From Photobacterium rosenbergii (GTDB lineage Bacteria > Pseudomonadota > Gammaproteobacteria > Enterobacterales > Vibrionaceae): a DNA stretch of 64,000 nucleotides. Both the position numbers and the translations under genes were made by a program. The notes under the pieces were generated by a model. That model ran no database searches. It saw nothing but the letters and a program-made list of their open reading frames with translations, and was not told the DNA's origin. Below are positions 8,702 to 15,830 of this stretch, piece after piece (positions within the stretch are counted from its first letter, which is position 1; each line of letters opens with the position of its first letter). The stretch is from assembly GCF_003026455.1 (NCBI RefSeq), contig NZ_PYMB01000003.1, positions 1 to 64,000 of the forward strand, read 5' to 3'.

Positions 8702-9511
8702 ATGAAAGCAGTAATCAATACACTTTACGAAGCCAAACTGGCTGAGCTTAAAGAGAAAATCGACGCAGAGAGCATTCCCGTTCAACTGACTATCGTTACT
8801 GTCGGTGATGATCCTGCCAGTAAGGTCTATGTGAGAAACAAGGTACGCCTTTTTGAAGCGCTAGAATTGCCTTGCCATCACATTGTCCTTCCTGAAGAAG
8901 GGACAACACAGGCAGATCTCGATGGCTTGGCCGCAAAGGCGGATCATCCGATTTTATTCCAACTGCCTCTACCAAATGGCTTAGAAGCACCCGATCTACC
9001 GGCAGCAGTCGATGTTGATGGGTTTGGTTCTGAAGCGTTGGGTCAGTTGGTATTAGGCCAGAATCCAGTGCTACCTTGTACGGTTCAAGCTGCTATCGAT
9101 ATCATCGAACTTCATTGCGGGGAGTTTAGTTTCCCTGGCTTGAAAGTTGCCATTCTTGGTCGTAGCAATATCGTGGGCAAACCGCTCGCAATTGAATTGA
9201 TCAACCGCCAAAGCACGGTTTCAAGCTTCAATAGCCGCTCAGATCTGGCAGCGGTAGACTGGAATAAGTTTGATGTCATTGTGGTCGCAACGGGTCACCA
9301 CGGTACGTTGGATAATTCCCAGTTTATCGAAGGCCAACTGATTATTGATGTAGGTATTAACCGCATTGATGGCAAGCTGGTGGGTGATATTAAGCATCAA
9401 GACGGTGTCTTATCTGCGGCAGCAATTACGCCGGTACCTGGTGGGGTAGGTCGCCTGACTTGTCTGAACGTTCTAGGTAATGCGGTTAAGCTTTGCCAAG
9501 CCAACTCATAG
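8702..9511 (+). CDS. Divergent FolD-like methylenetetrahydrofolate dehydrogenase/cyclohydrolase
   Basis: Cytosolic protein of 269 residues, about 15 shorter than canonical FolD. Conserved elements seen: the catalytic tyrosine and lysine Y43/K47 in YVRNK, QLPLP, DVDGF, GRSNIVGKP of the nucleotide fold, and ITPVPGGVG. Differences: the usual PCTPxG is PCTVQA here, and the Ser/Thr-rich NADP loop is replaced by SSFNSRSD. These suggest a paralogue with altered substrate or cofactor preference, not the housekeeping enzyme. FolD normally interconverts methylene- and formyl-tetrahydrofolate. An OFA permease lies upstream, so a link to one-carbon or formate metabolism is possible. Confidence 0.82.
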   Translation: MKAVINTLYEAKLAELKEKIDAESIPVQLTIVTVGDDPASKVYVRNKVRLFEALELPCHHIVLPEEGTTQADLDGLAAKADHPILFQLPLPNGLEAPDLPAAVDVDGFGSEALGQLVLGQNPVLPCTVQAAIDIIELHCGEFSFPGLKVAILGRSNIVGKPLAIELINRQSTVSSFNSRSDLAAVDWNKFDVIVVATGHHGTLDNSQFIEGQLIIDVGINRIDGKLVGDIKHQDGVLSAAAITPVPGGVGRLTCLNVLGNAVKLCQANS

Positions 9512-9532
9512 AGTGAGTTCTGCCTCAACACG

Positions 9533-9562
9533 AAAAGCGCTACCTTGGTGGCGCTTTTTTTA
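9533..9562 (+). terminator. Rho-independent terminator after folD-like gene
   Basis: AAAGCGCTACC and GGTGGCGCTTT pair (one G-T), followed by a T-run. Confidence 0.88.
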
Positions 9563-9741
9563 TTCCTCTTATTCATACCTTTGGCATTACACCTACCGGT
9601 AGAAGCTATCAATAATGGCTACAGCCCAATTGCTGATATACCAAACATGATATAGCAGTGATACAGGTAGCGTGATTGCTGCTTTTTTCACCGCCTTTAG
9701 AATGCACTCATTACTTCACTTCAAGCTGTTGGAGACGATTT

Positions 9742-10911
9742 ATGAGTCAATCTCGAAAGATAAGTAAATTCCATTTTTACGTTGTTGCAGTCGTGACAGC
9801 ATTCTTCTCTATCTTTTCTGCTGTCGTTATGACCGAGCCAGGGCAGAGTTTGGACCTGCCTCGCAGTTGGACGGTAGCGTATTATGAGTACAGCGAGTAC
9901 TTTGTTGCAGCCAACTTGTTGCTGTTGGGCTACCTATGGTATCTGCATTCAAAAGCTAGGTTGTGGACGAACCGGAAGATGCGCTGGGCAACCAAAGGGG
10001 TATTGGTCAGTATTATCACGGCCAACTTCCTGCTGAGTTTGCTGTTCCCACCTAAGCAAACCGATGCGGTTTATGTGACGGTTGCTGAGGCCAATAACCA
10101 ACTGCGCAAAGAAGATATTATCTATGCAGTAGAGATCAATGGTGACGTTCGTGGTTATCCGCGTCAGTACATGGAAATACCTCATATCGCTGGAGACAAT
10201 ATTGGCGGCAAAGATGTAGCATTGACCTTTTGTGCCTTGAGTAATCTGCCTGTGGTTATCGACCAAGATATCGGTCATGGTGAAAAGTCAGATCTGGGTA
10301 TCCTTATCCAAACGCACAATAACCTTGTTATGGTCGACCGTAACTCTGGGGATCTTATCCAGCAAATCACTATGGAGACCGAATTTGGTGAGTCAAACAT
10401 CCAACAATATCCGAATACCATGATGACATGGGAGGCATTCCAGGAGGTTTACCCAGATGCCGAGGTTTTTGTTTACCCTTATGAGCGTTGGATGGATAAG
10501 TTACTGGTCAAAGCGTTTGATAAGCCGATGCAAATGCAGTTTGATCCCGAGCGTGGTCCTATCTTCCCGACGTTGGATTTAGCAGATGATAGGTTGAATG
10601 CCAAAGAGCAGGTGTGGGGATTTGATTACGCCGGCGAGCAAATTGCTTTTACTCATGACTTTGCCGTCCACAACCCAGTGTATGAGTTTGAAATGGCCGG
10701 TAAGCCCTATGTCATGGTGTACAGCAGTAAGTATGACATCGTGAATATATTTAGTTTGGAGAAAGACGGTCAACGAGTTGAGTTTAGCGAGATTAACTTT
10801 CAAGGTGAAACCGACTCTGAGTGGGGACGGTTAGATCAAGTACCGACAAAAAACGGCGTATTTTGGATGGTATGGTCTCATTGGTTCCCGGAATCTAAAT
10901 TGATGAGTTGA
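9742..10911 (+). CDS. DUF3179 domain membrane protein
   Basis: Protein of 389 residues starting at ATG 9742, which has TTGGAGACG just upstream; the frame stays open 22 codons before it. Three hydrophobic segments occupy about 12-32, 55-73 and 90-108. The DUF3179 domain follows and includes ALTFCALSNLPVV, where the cysteine sits in the motif usual for this family, and a C-terminal tryptophan-rich segment. The biochemical role of DUF3179 is unknown. The large domain after the third helix is probably periplasmic. The gene is single, with its own terminator. Confidence 0.82.
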   Translation: MSQSRKISKFHFYVVAVVTAFFSIFSAVVMTEPGQSLDLPRSWTVAYYEYSEYFVAANLLLLGYLWYLHSKARLWTNRKMRWATKGVLVSIITANFLLSLLFPPKQTDAVYVTVAEANNQLRKEDIIYAVEINGDVRGYPRQYMEIPHIAGDNIGGKDVALTFCALSNLPVVIDQDIGHGEKSDLGILIQTHNNLVMVDRNSGDLIQQITMETEFGESNIQQYPNTMMTWEAFQEVYPDAEVFVYPYERWMDKLLVKAFDKPMQMQFDPERGPIFPTLDLADDRLNAKEQVWGFDYAGEQIAFTHDFAVHNPVYEFEMAGKPYVMVYSSKYDIVNIFSLEKDGQRVEFSEINFQGETDSEWGRLDQVPTKNGVFWMVWSHWFPESKLMS

Positions 10912-10940
10912 AGAGAAAGGTAAAGATGAGAAGGGAGATA

Positions 10941-10969
10941 AAAAGGAAGTACAGTGTACTTCCTTTTTT
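10941..10969. terminator. Bidirectional terminator
   Basis: AAAAGGAAGTACA and TGTACTTCCTTTT form a 13-bp stem with T-runs on both strands, between convergent genes. Confidence 0.92.
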
Positions 10970-10988
10970 ATTGGGAGGGACCAATGGG

Positions 10989-11909
10989 CTACTGGGTGTT
11001 AGTTGATTCTTCAAATACCGACCTTACCAATTTTTCAAGCCATAGATATTTGGCACTTCGGAATTGATTGTTGTTGAAAGTCAGGGAGATTTTCATCGTC
11101 AACGTTTCTTCCAATCCCGCAAACTCGATAAAAGAGAAATCGTCTGCTGAAAGGCTAGCTAGTGATGTTTTCGGGCAGATACAAACCGCATTATTTTCGT
11201 TGATGTATCTCAACACGTTATTGAGATATTGGCTTCTTAGTTTGGGCTTAAGAACTGTTCCTTCAGGAAACAATTGCTGGATCAGCATGTACTGGTTATT
11301 CAAATCAGGCAAAATCAAGCCGGTTATCGGGTAGTCCAGCATAGAGGCAATAGGGACAGTTTTTCCTGCCAGTTCGTGGCTGTGTTTACATATCGCACCA
11401 ATTAACGTTTCAGCGATTGGGACTTGCCTGAGAGCCTTTGGGACACCGGTTGGGTAGAAGCTTAGCCCGGCATCCAGCTCTTGGGTGATCAGTTGGTTTA
11501 CCGTGGCGGCACTGTAATTATGGATTTCGATATCAAGCTCAGGCGCATCTTTGGTCAGGGCTTGAAAGATGGCATAGCCGTGACTTTCAGACAGGTAACT
11601 ATGGAGCGCAATTCTAAATGTGCCGGTTAGGTCACTGGGTTTGAAATCGTCACCTTGTAGCGTACTGGCGAGCTGTGACAAAACCTTGGGTAACTCTTGC
11701 TCTAACCCTTGGGCTTTGGGCGTTAGCTTTAGTCCCCTTGGCTGCCGGATAAAAAGGGGATCATCAAAATGGCTACGAATTTTAACCAGTGCACGGCTGA
11801 CAGCTGGCTGGCTGATCCCCAGCCGTTCGGCGGCCTTGCTGGTGTTTTTCTCCTGTAGAAGTACAACCAACACTTTCAAAAGGTTTAAATCGAAATTATC
11901 TAACTGCAT
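10989..11909 (-). CDS. LysR-family transcriptional regulator
   Basis: DNA-binding regulator of 306 residues. The helix-turn-helix is at about 20-42 (TSKAAERLGISQPAVSRAL), within an N-terminal domain of the LeuO/NodD-like pattern DLNLLKVLVVLLQE. The rest is a type 2 periplasmic-binding-like effector domain. It lies back to back with the S1/P1 nuclease gene, 200 bp apart, the classical LysR arrangement, so that nuclease gene is a candidate target. No coinducer can be deduced. Confidence 0.9.
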   Translation of the reverse strand: MQLDNFDLNLLKVLVVLLQEKNTSKAAERLGISQPAVSRALVKIRSHFDDPLFIRQPRGLKLTPKAQGLEQELPKVLSQLASTLQGDDFKPSDLTGTFRIALHSYLSESHGYAIFQALTKDAPELDIEIHNYSAATVNQLITQELDAGLSFYPTGVPKALRQVPIAETLIGAICKHSHELAGKTVPIASMLDYPITGLILPDLNNQYMLIQQLFPEGTVLKPKLRSQYLNNVLRYINENNAVCICPKTSLASLSADDFSFIEFAGLEETLTMKISLTFNNNQFRSAKYLWLEKLVRSVFEESTNTQ

Positions 11910-12109
11910 TCATTATCCGTTGGCTCATAACTTTCTCCATCAATCCTAGCTGATGTTGGTTAGAACGGTTTGTGTGATAAGTAAGCGTTTTAACCCGGGT
12001 TAATCGATTACGTGCTCAATTAGATGCTTACTAGGGATATTTCCTTGACCATCACTTTTCAGAAGAGCAAAGTAGCGCCGAATGTAACAAAATGTAAATG
12101 TGGTCAGCT

Positions 12110-13012
12110 ATGAAAAATATCACTCTTGTTGCCTCTGCAATGGCAGCGTTGGCGCTAGCACCGACTTCAGCCATGGCTTGGAACTATCAAGGTCATGTTA
12201 CTGTGGCGGAAATTGCCTACCAGAATTTGGATGAAGCGGTGAAAGTGCAAGTGGATGAGCTTGCCGTTAAGGCTTACCAGTCGATGCCAAAAGATGTTCA
12301 GCATAAAATGGACAGCTTTGAAGGCGCGAGCCAGTTTGCCAAACTGGCGATGGTACCGGATCTGATCCGCAAAGTGCCGGCTGAGCAGATTTGGGAGCAA
12401 ATGGGCGAGACGATTCCTGCATCACTGAATCAGTGGGAAGAGAAAGAAACCGGTGCATGGCACTACATAAACCAAACTTATCCAGCCAGCAGCCAGTGCG
12501 ATTTTGTCCATACTCCGAATATCAAGTTAGTGGCAAGTTACCTGTTCGAAGACTTCAAGCATAATCCGCAAGCAGCGAGCTTAATGTTCATGAGCCATGT
12601 AACTGGCGACTCACACCAGCCAATGCACTCCATCTCCCAGAGCTTGAGCCAAAATGAGTGTGTGACGGATTTGGGTGCCAATAAGCATACTTTGGATGTA
12701 CCGCAGAAAGACCTTCACCACCTATGGGACAGCGGTATGGGGATGCTGGATACGGAACACAATATTCACGACTTTGCCGCCTCGCTACAGCAAGACTTCC
12801 CGAAAGGTAATATGGCGCTGGGTGAAGTGGCTGACGTTGATTTGTGGGTCAAGGAAAGCTATGGGTTAGCCGACTTTGGTTATAGTGTCGGCAAAGACAC
12901 CAAGCCGTCCGGGGAGTATTACCAGAAAGGAACTGAACTGGTAAAACAGCGACTAACCCAAGCGGGCTATCGATTGGCGGATGAGCTCAATAGCGCTTAC
13001 ACAGAACAGTAA
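12110..13012 (+). CDS. S1/P1-family zinc-dependent nuclease, secreted
   Basis: Protein of 300 residues that degrades single-stranded DNA and RNA to 5'-nucleotides. Residues 1-23 are a signal peptide cleaved after AMA, leaving W24 as the new N-terminus; in this family the N-terminal Trp amino group binds zinc. Further zinc-ligand motifs: H29 in WNYQGH, MSHVTGDSHQPMH near 165, and DLHHLWDSG near 205. I choose ATG 12110, which starts the signal peptide neatly; ATG 12098 adds four residues. It is divergent from a LysR gene and followed by a strong terminator. The product is probably periplasmic or secreted. Confidence 0.92.
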   Translation: MKNITLVASAMAALALAPTSAMAWNYQGHVTVAEIAYQNLDEAVKVQVDELAVKAYQSMPKDVQHKMDSFEGASQFAKLAMVPDLIRKVPAEQIWEQMGETIPASLNQWEEKETGAWHYINQTYPASSQCDFVHTPNIKLVASYLFEDFKHNPQAASLMFMSHVTGDSHQPMHSISQSLSQNECVTDLGANKHTLDVPQKDLHHLWDSGMGMLDTEHNIHDFAASLQQDFPKGNMALGEVADVDLWVKESYGLADFGYSVGKDTKPSGEYYQKGTELVKQRLTQAGYRLADELNSAYTEQ

Positions 13013-13050
13013 ATAGCATTAGTGTTTCTGTTGGTAGATTGATGTTATGA

Positions 13051-13087
13051 ATCCGAGTGCGCTTAACAGGCGCACTCGGATTTTTTA
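13051..13087 (+). terminator. Rho-independent terminator after S1/P1 nuclease
   Basis: ATCCGAGTGCGC and GCGCACTCGGAT form a perfect 12-bp stem followed by six T. Confidence 0.95.
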
Positions 13088-13191
13088 TGTTCGTTGTGGC
13101 TTTCTCATAGGCGTTGTGAAGAAGTTTCAAAACACATTTGGTGGATATTGTGGTTCAATACAACAAATAGCTAAGTTGTATAGGGCTGACA

Positions 13192-14085
13192 ATGAAGAAA
13201 CTAACCATACTAGATGGCGGAATGGGCAGGGAGCTCAAACGTATTGGCGCGCCATTTTCTCAGCCTTTATGGAGTGCTCAGGCACTTATTGAATCACCAG
13301 AGCATGTCTTTCAGGCCCACCAACGTTTTATCGAGAGTGGCGCTGAAATTATTATTGCCAACAGTTATGCGTGCGTTCCTTTTCACTTAGGCGAGGAGTT
13401 GTATGTGTCTGATGGCCCTCGATTAGCCGGCGAGGCTGCAGCGATTGCCAAATCTGCAGTACAAGAAAGCGGGAAGGATGTGCTGGTTGCAGGGTGTATC
13501 CCGCCAGCATTTGGCAGTTACCGGCCAGATTTATTCAAGCCTGATGAGGCTTTTGATATCTTTACTTCCCTTTTCAAAGCGCAAGATCCGTTTGCTGATC
13601 TTTGGATAGCTGAGACTATATCTAGCCTTGAAGAGTTAGCGGCGATCCAAAAGGTATTGGCTCAAACCGACAAGCCTTGTTACTACGCCTTCACCCTTGA
13701 TGATGGTGAAGGGGAGGCGAGGTTACGTTCTGGCGAACCGGTAAAACTCGCGTCTGAACGAGTATGCAAAGCTGGTGGCGCGGGCATTTTGTTCAATTGT
13801 TCAGTGCCAGAAGCGATGGAGAAGGCGATTAAAGAGGCTAGGTCTGTCATGGTTGAACACGGGAAAAATATTGATCTTGGCGCTTATGCAAATAACTTTA
13901 CCCCGATAAAGTCAGATCATCAGGCTAACGACACCTTGCAAGCGATGCGAGAACTATCCCCTGAAGATTATCTTGAATTCGCTAAGCGTTGGCGAGAAGC
14001 AGGAGCCACAGTCATAGGCGGCTGTTGTGGTATTGGCCCAGAGCACATCTATGCACTGGTTAAGTGGAGAGATTCACTTAACTGA
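13192..14085 (+). CDS. Homocysteine S-methyltransferase family protein
   Basis: Cytosolic barrel enzyme of 297 residues. It begins with the family pattern LDGGMGREL. The three zinc-binding cysteines are visible: C203 in FNCS, and C278 and C279 in GGCCG. Full-length members transfer a methyl group from S-methylmethionine or another donor to homocysteine, making methionine. Similarity to MmuM-type enzymes is clear, but the donor is uncertain because the loop around 100-120 (IPPAFGSYRPDLF) belongs to a bacterial subgroup of less certain role. The gene is single, between two hairpin terminators. Confidence 0.87.
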   Translation: MKKLTILDGGMGRELKRIGAPFSQPLWSAQALIESPEHVFQAHQRFIESGAEIIIANSYACVPFHLGEELYVSDGPRLAGEAAAIAKSAVQESGKDVLVAGCIPPAFGSYRPDLFKPDEAFDIFTSLFKAQDPFADLWIAETISSLEELAAIQKVLAQTDKPCYYAFTLDDGEGEARLRSGEPVKLASERVCKAGGAGILFNCSVPEAMEKAIKEARSVMVEHGKNIDLGAYANNFTPIKSDHQANDTLQAMRELSPEDYLEFAKRWREAGATVIGGCCGIGPEHIYALVKWRDSLN

Positions 14086-14125
14086 TCTGATGATGGAGTC
14101 ATCATCATCCTTGTTTGATTCATTG

Positions 14126-14163
14126 AAAAGCGATACCCGCAACTTTGCAGGTATCGCTTTTTG
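14126..14163. terminator. Bidirectional terminator
   Basis: AAAAGCGATACC and GGTATCGCTTTT form a 12-bp stem between convergent genes, with T-runs on both sides. Confidence 0.92.
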
Positions 14164-14178
14164 CATTCAACCAACAGG

Positions 14179-14544
14179 CTAGTTTGATGGTTTCAATAGT
14201 TGGCCAAGGTAGCGAACCACATGGGCTGCGTCTTGTGCGGTGTGGGTGATCTTTTGGATGATCGCCTGTGCTCGCTCGTCATCTTCGTTTAGGGCAGCCT
14301 TAACCTTGGCGTTCATTGCCTGGGCATTTTCAAGCTTCTGCTTGCAGTCTTCAAACAGTGCCGACAAAAACTCCATATCGACTTCACCGCCCTTGATAAA
14401 CATGTCTGCCGCAATTCGGTAAACGGTGTGGAACTTGTTGGCCATGTCTTTTTGGTTAGTCTGACCTTCTTTGGCCCAGTCTTCTGCCCAACCTTTAAAG
14501 ATGATGGCAATTTGAGGGTTTGGAACAATGTTTACTTGTGGCAT
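14179..14544 (-). CDS. Conserved-looking hypothetical protein, 121 residues
   Basis: I cannot name a family with confidence. The product is soluble, all-helical in appearance (long Ala/Glu/Lys/Gln stretches at 60-120), has one cysteine and no signal peptide. AAGGA lies ten bases before the ATG, and a shared terminator follows. Sequence order in the middle (TVYRIAADMFIKGGEVDMEF) looks like a folded protein and not a spurious frame. Confidence 0.65.
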   Translation of the reverse strand: MPQVNIVPNPQIAIIFKGWAEDWAKEGQTNQKDMANKFHTVYRIAADMFIKGGEVDMEFLSALFEDCKQKLENAQAMNAKVKAALNEDDERAQAIIQKITHTAQDAAHVVRYLGQLLKPSN

Positions 14545-14733
14545 TCGAACTGTCCTTCGGCGTGTTACTGCATTTTTAACAAGGCAAGTGTAATGGAGGT
14601 CGCGGTATGGTTAAAGGGATTGTAGGGTATATGATTAATTAACGAGCAGGTGGTGATCATGCGTTAGCAAAGTGTCGTACTCAAATATATGTTTTATTGC
14701 CACATTTCCATCAGCGAGATTTTGGAGCGAGTT

Positions 14734-15360
14734 ATGAGTCGAAGCCATTGCATAGAGCAGAAACAACTTGTTGATCAAACTTACCGCCAATCGGCTGTAG
14801 CTTGTTTATTGGGCATATGTGTAGCGACTATTGCGTTGTATACACCATCGATAAAAGCAGAAAACCAGTTAAGCGCACAGACGGAATGCGGTGCTTGGTT
14901 TGATCAGCAGTTTAATAAGCTGAACTCTACCGAATCAGTCAAACTGTGCGAGCAATTTGCAGGGCAGGTACTTGTTGTGGTCAATACGGCCAGTCAGTGT
15001 GGTTTTACGCCGCAGTTCGAACAACTTGAGGCCGTTTACCAAAAATACAAGGATAAAGGCTTCTCAGTGATTGGCTTCCCTTCCAATGACTTTAACCAAG
15101 ACCGTGGTAGTGAAGAGAATACGGCCAAGGTCTGCTATCTCTATTACGGGGTGACTTTCCCTATGGTTGAAAGGACAAATATTAAAGGAAACAATGCCAA
15201 CCCTGTATTTAAACATTTAGCTAATGAAACGGGAATTACGCCAAAATGGAACTTTTATAAATATATTATCGACAGGCAAGGTGAGGTGGTCGCTGTTTTT
15301 TCAAGCAAAACGAATCCAACCGATACTGTAATGATAGATGCAATAGAAAAAGCATTATAG
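14734..15360 (+). CDS. Exported glutathione peroxidase-like thiol peroxidase
   Basis: Protein of 208 residues starting at ATG 14734 (TTTTGGAGCGAG upstream). Residues 19-42 are a hydrophobic segment ending in IKA, so the enzyme is exported or membrane-anchored in the periplasm; many bacterial relatives are cytosolic. The peroxidatic residue is cysteine (C89 in NTASQCGFTPQ), not selenocysteine. The family Asn/Trp pattern PKWNFYKYI is near residue 172. Such Cys-type enzymes usually use thioredoxin-like reductants, not glutathione, to reduce hydroperoxides. A second cysteine near 137 could be the resolving residue. Confidence 0.9.
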   Translation: MSRSHCIEQKQLVDQTYRQSAVACLLGICVATIALYTPSIKAENQLSAQTECGAWFDQQFNKLNSTESVKLCEQFAGQVLVVVNTASQCGFTPQFEQLEAVYQKYKDKGFSVIGFPSNDFNQDRGSEENTAKVCYLYYGVTFPMVERTNIKGNNANPVFKHLANETGITPKWNFYKYIIDRQGEVVAVFSSKTNPTDTVMIDAIEKAL

Positions 15361-15387
15361 TTGTTGTGATGCATATATTGGTGAAAT

Positions 15388-15425
15388 AACCGTCGTTGGA
15401 TAATCGTCATCGGCGGTTTTTAAAA
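15388..15425 (+). terminator. Hairpin terminator after glutathione peroxidase gene
   Basis: AACCGTCG pairs with CGGCGGTT (one G-T), followed by TTT; the loop is 18 bases. Confidence 0.65.
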
Positions 15426-15830
15426 ACTTCATGTCTTTTGCCAAATGTAACTTATTTCAAATCTGTCACTTATTGTTGAGTGACAATGTAACGCAAAATT
15501 TCATCTTAGAGTATTGTTAATAGAAGTGAAAACGCGCATTGCATTTTTATCAAAGTAAATCAATGGTTTCATTTAAATGTTGCGAGCAGTATTTGTGTTG
15601 GTATGTAACCTTGTGCACTTGAGTCAAGAATTGAAGAAAAACTGCATTTCGTGTCAGATCAAATTGATATTTGTAACACTGATATATAAAAATAGTCTCG
15701 CTCAAATTGGTATCTCGATATTACATTCGAAATTATATTAATTAAATAATTATTCACTGAGCATAATACTATCAGTTGGAAAACCTAAGGCTGGATAGCC
15801 TCTGGTTTTTATTTATATCGGAGTTTACAC
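15426..15830 (+). promoter_or_regulatory. Long leader/promoter region of the nuclease gene with an inverted repeat
   Basis: This AT-rich region of about 405 bp has no coding frame. TGTCACT (15464-15470) and AGTGACA (15479-15485) form a perfect 7-bp inverted pair with an 8-bp spacer. CTGTCA is also the half-site of the Pho box, but I do not see the second direct repeat needed for a true Pho box. Extracellular nucleases of vibrios are often phosphate-regulated, so this is worth testing. Confidence 0.4.

Noticed and set aside
13047-13292. 81-codon frame between the S1/P1 nuclease and homocysteine methyltransferase genes
   Set aside because: It begins in a terminator hairpin and runs out of frame into the methyltransferase gene.
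15464-15485. Pho box in the nuclease promoter
   Set aside because: A Pho box needs two direct CTGTCAT repeats; here the half-sites are inverted, so it is listed only as an inverted repeat.
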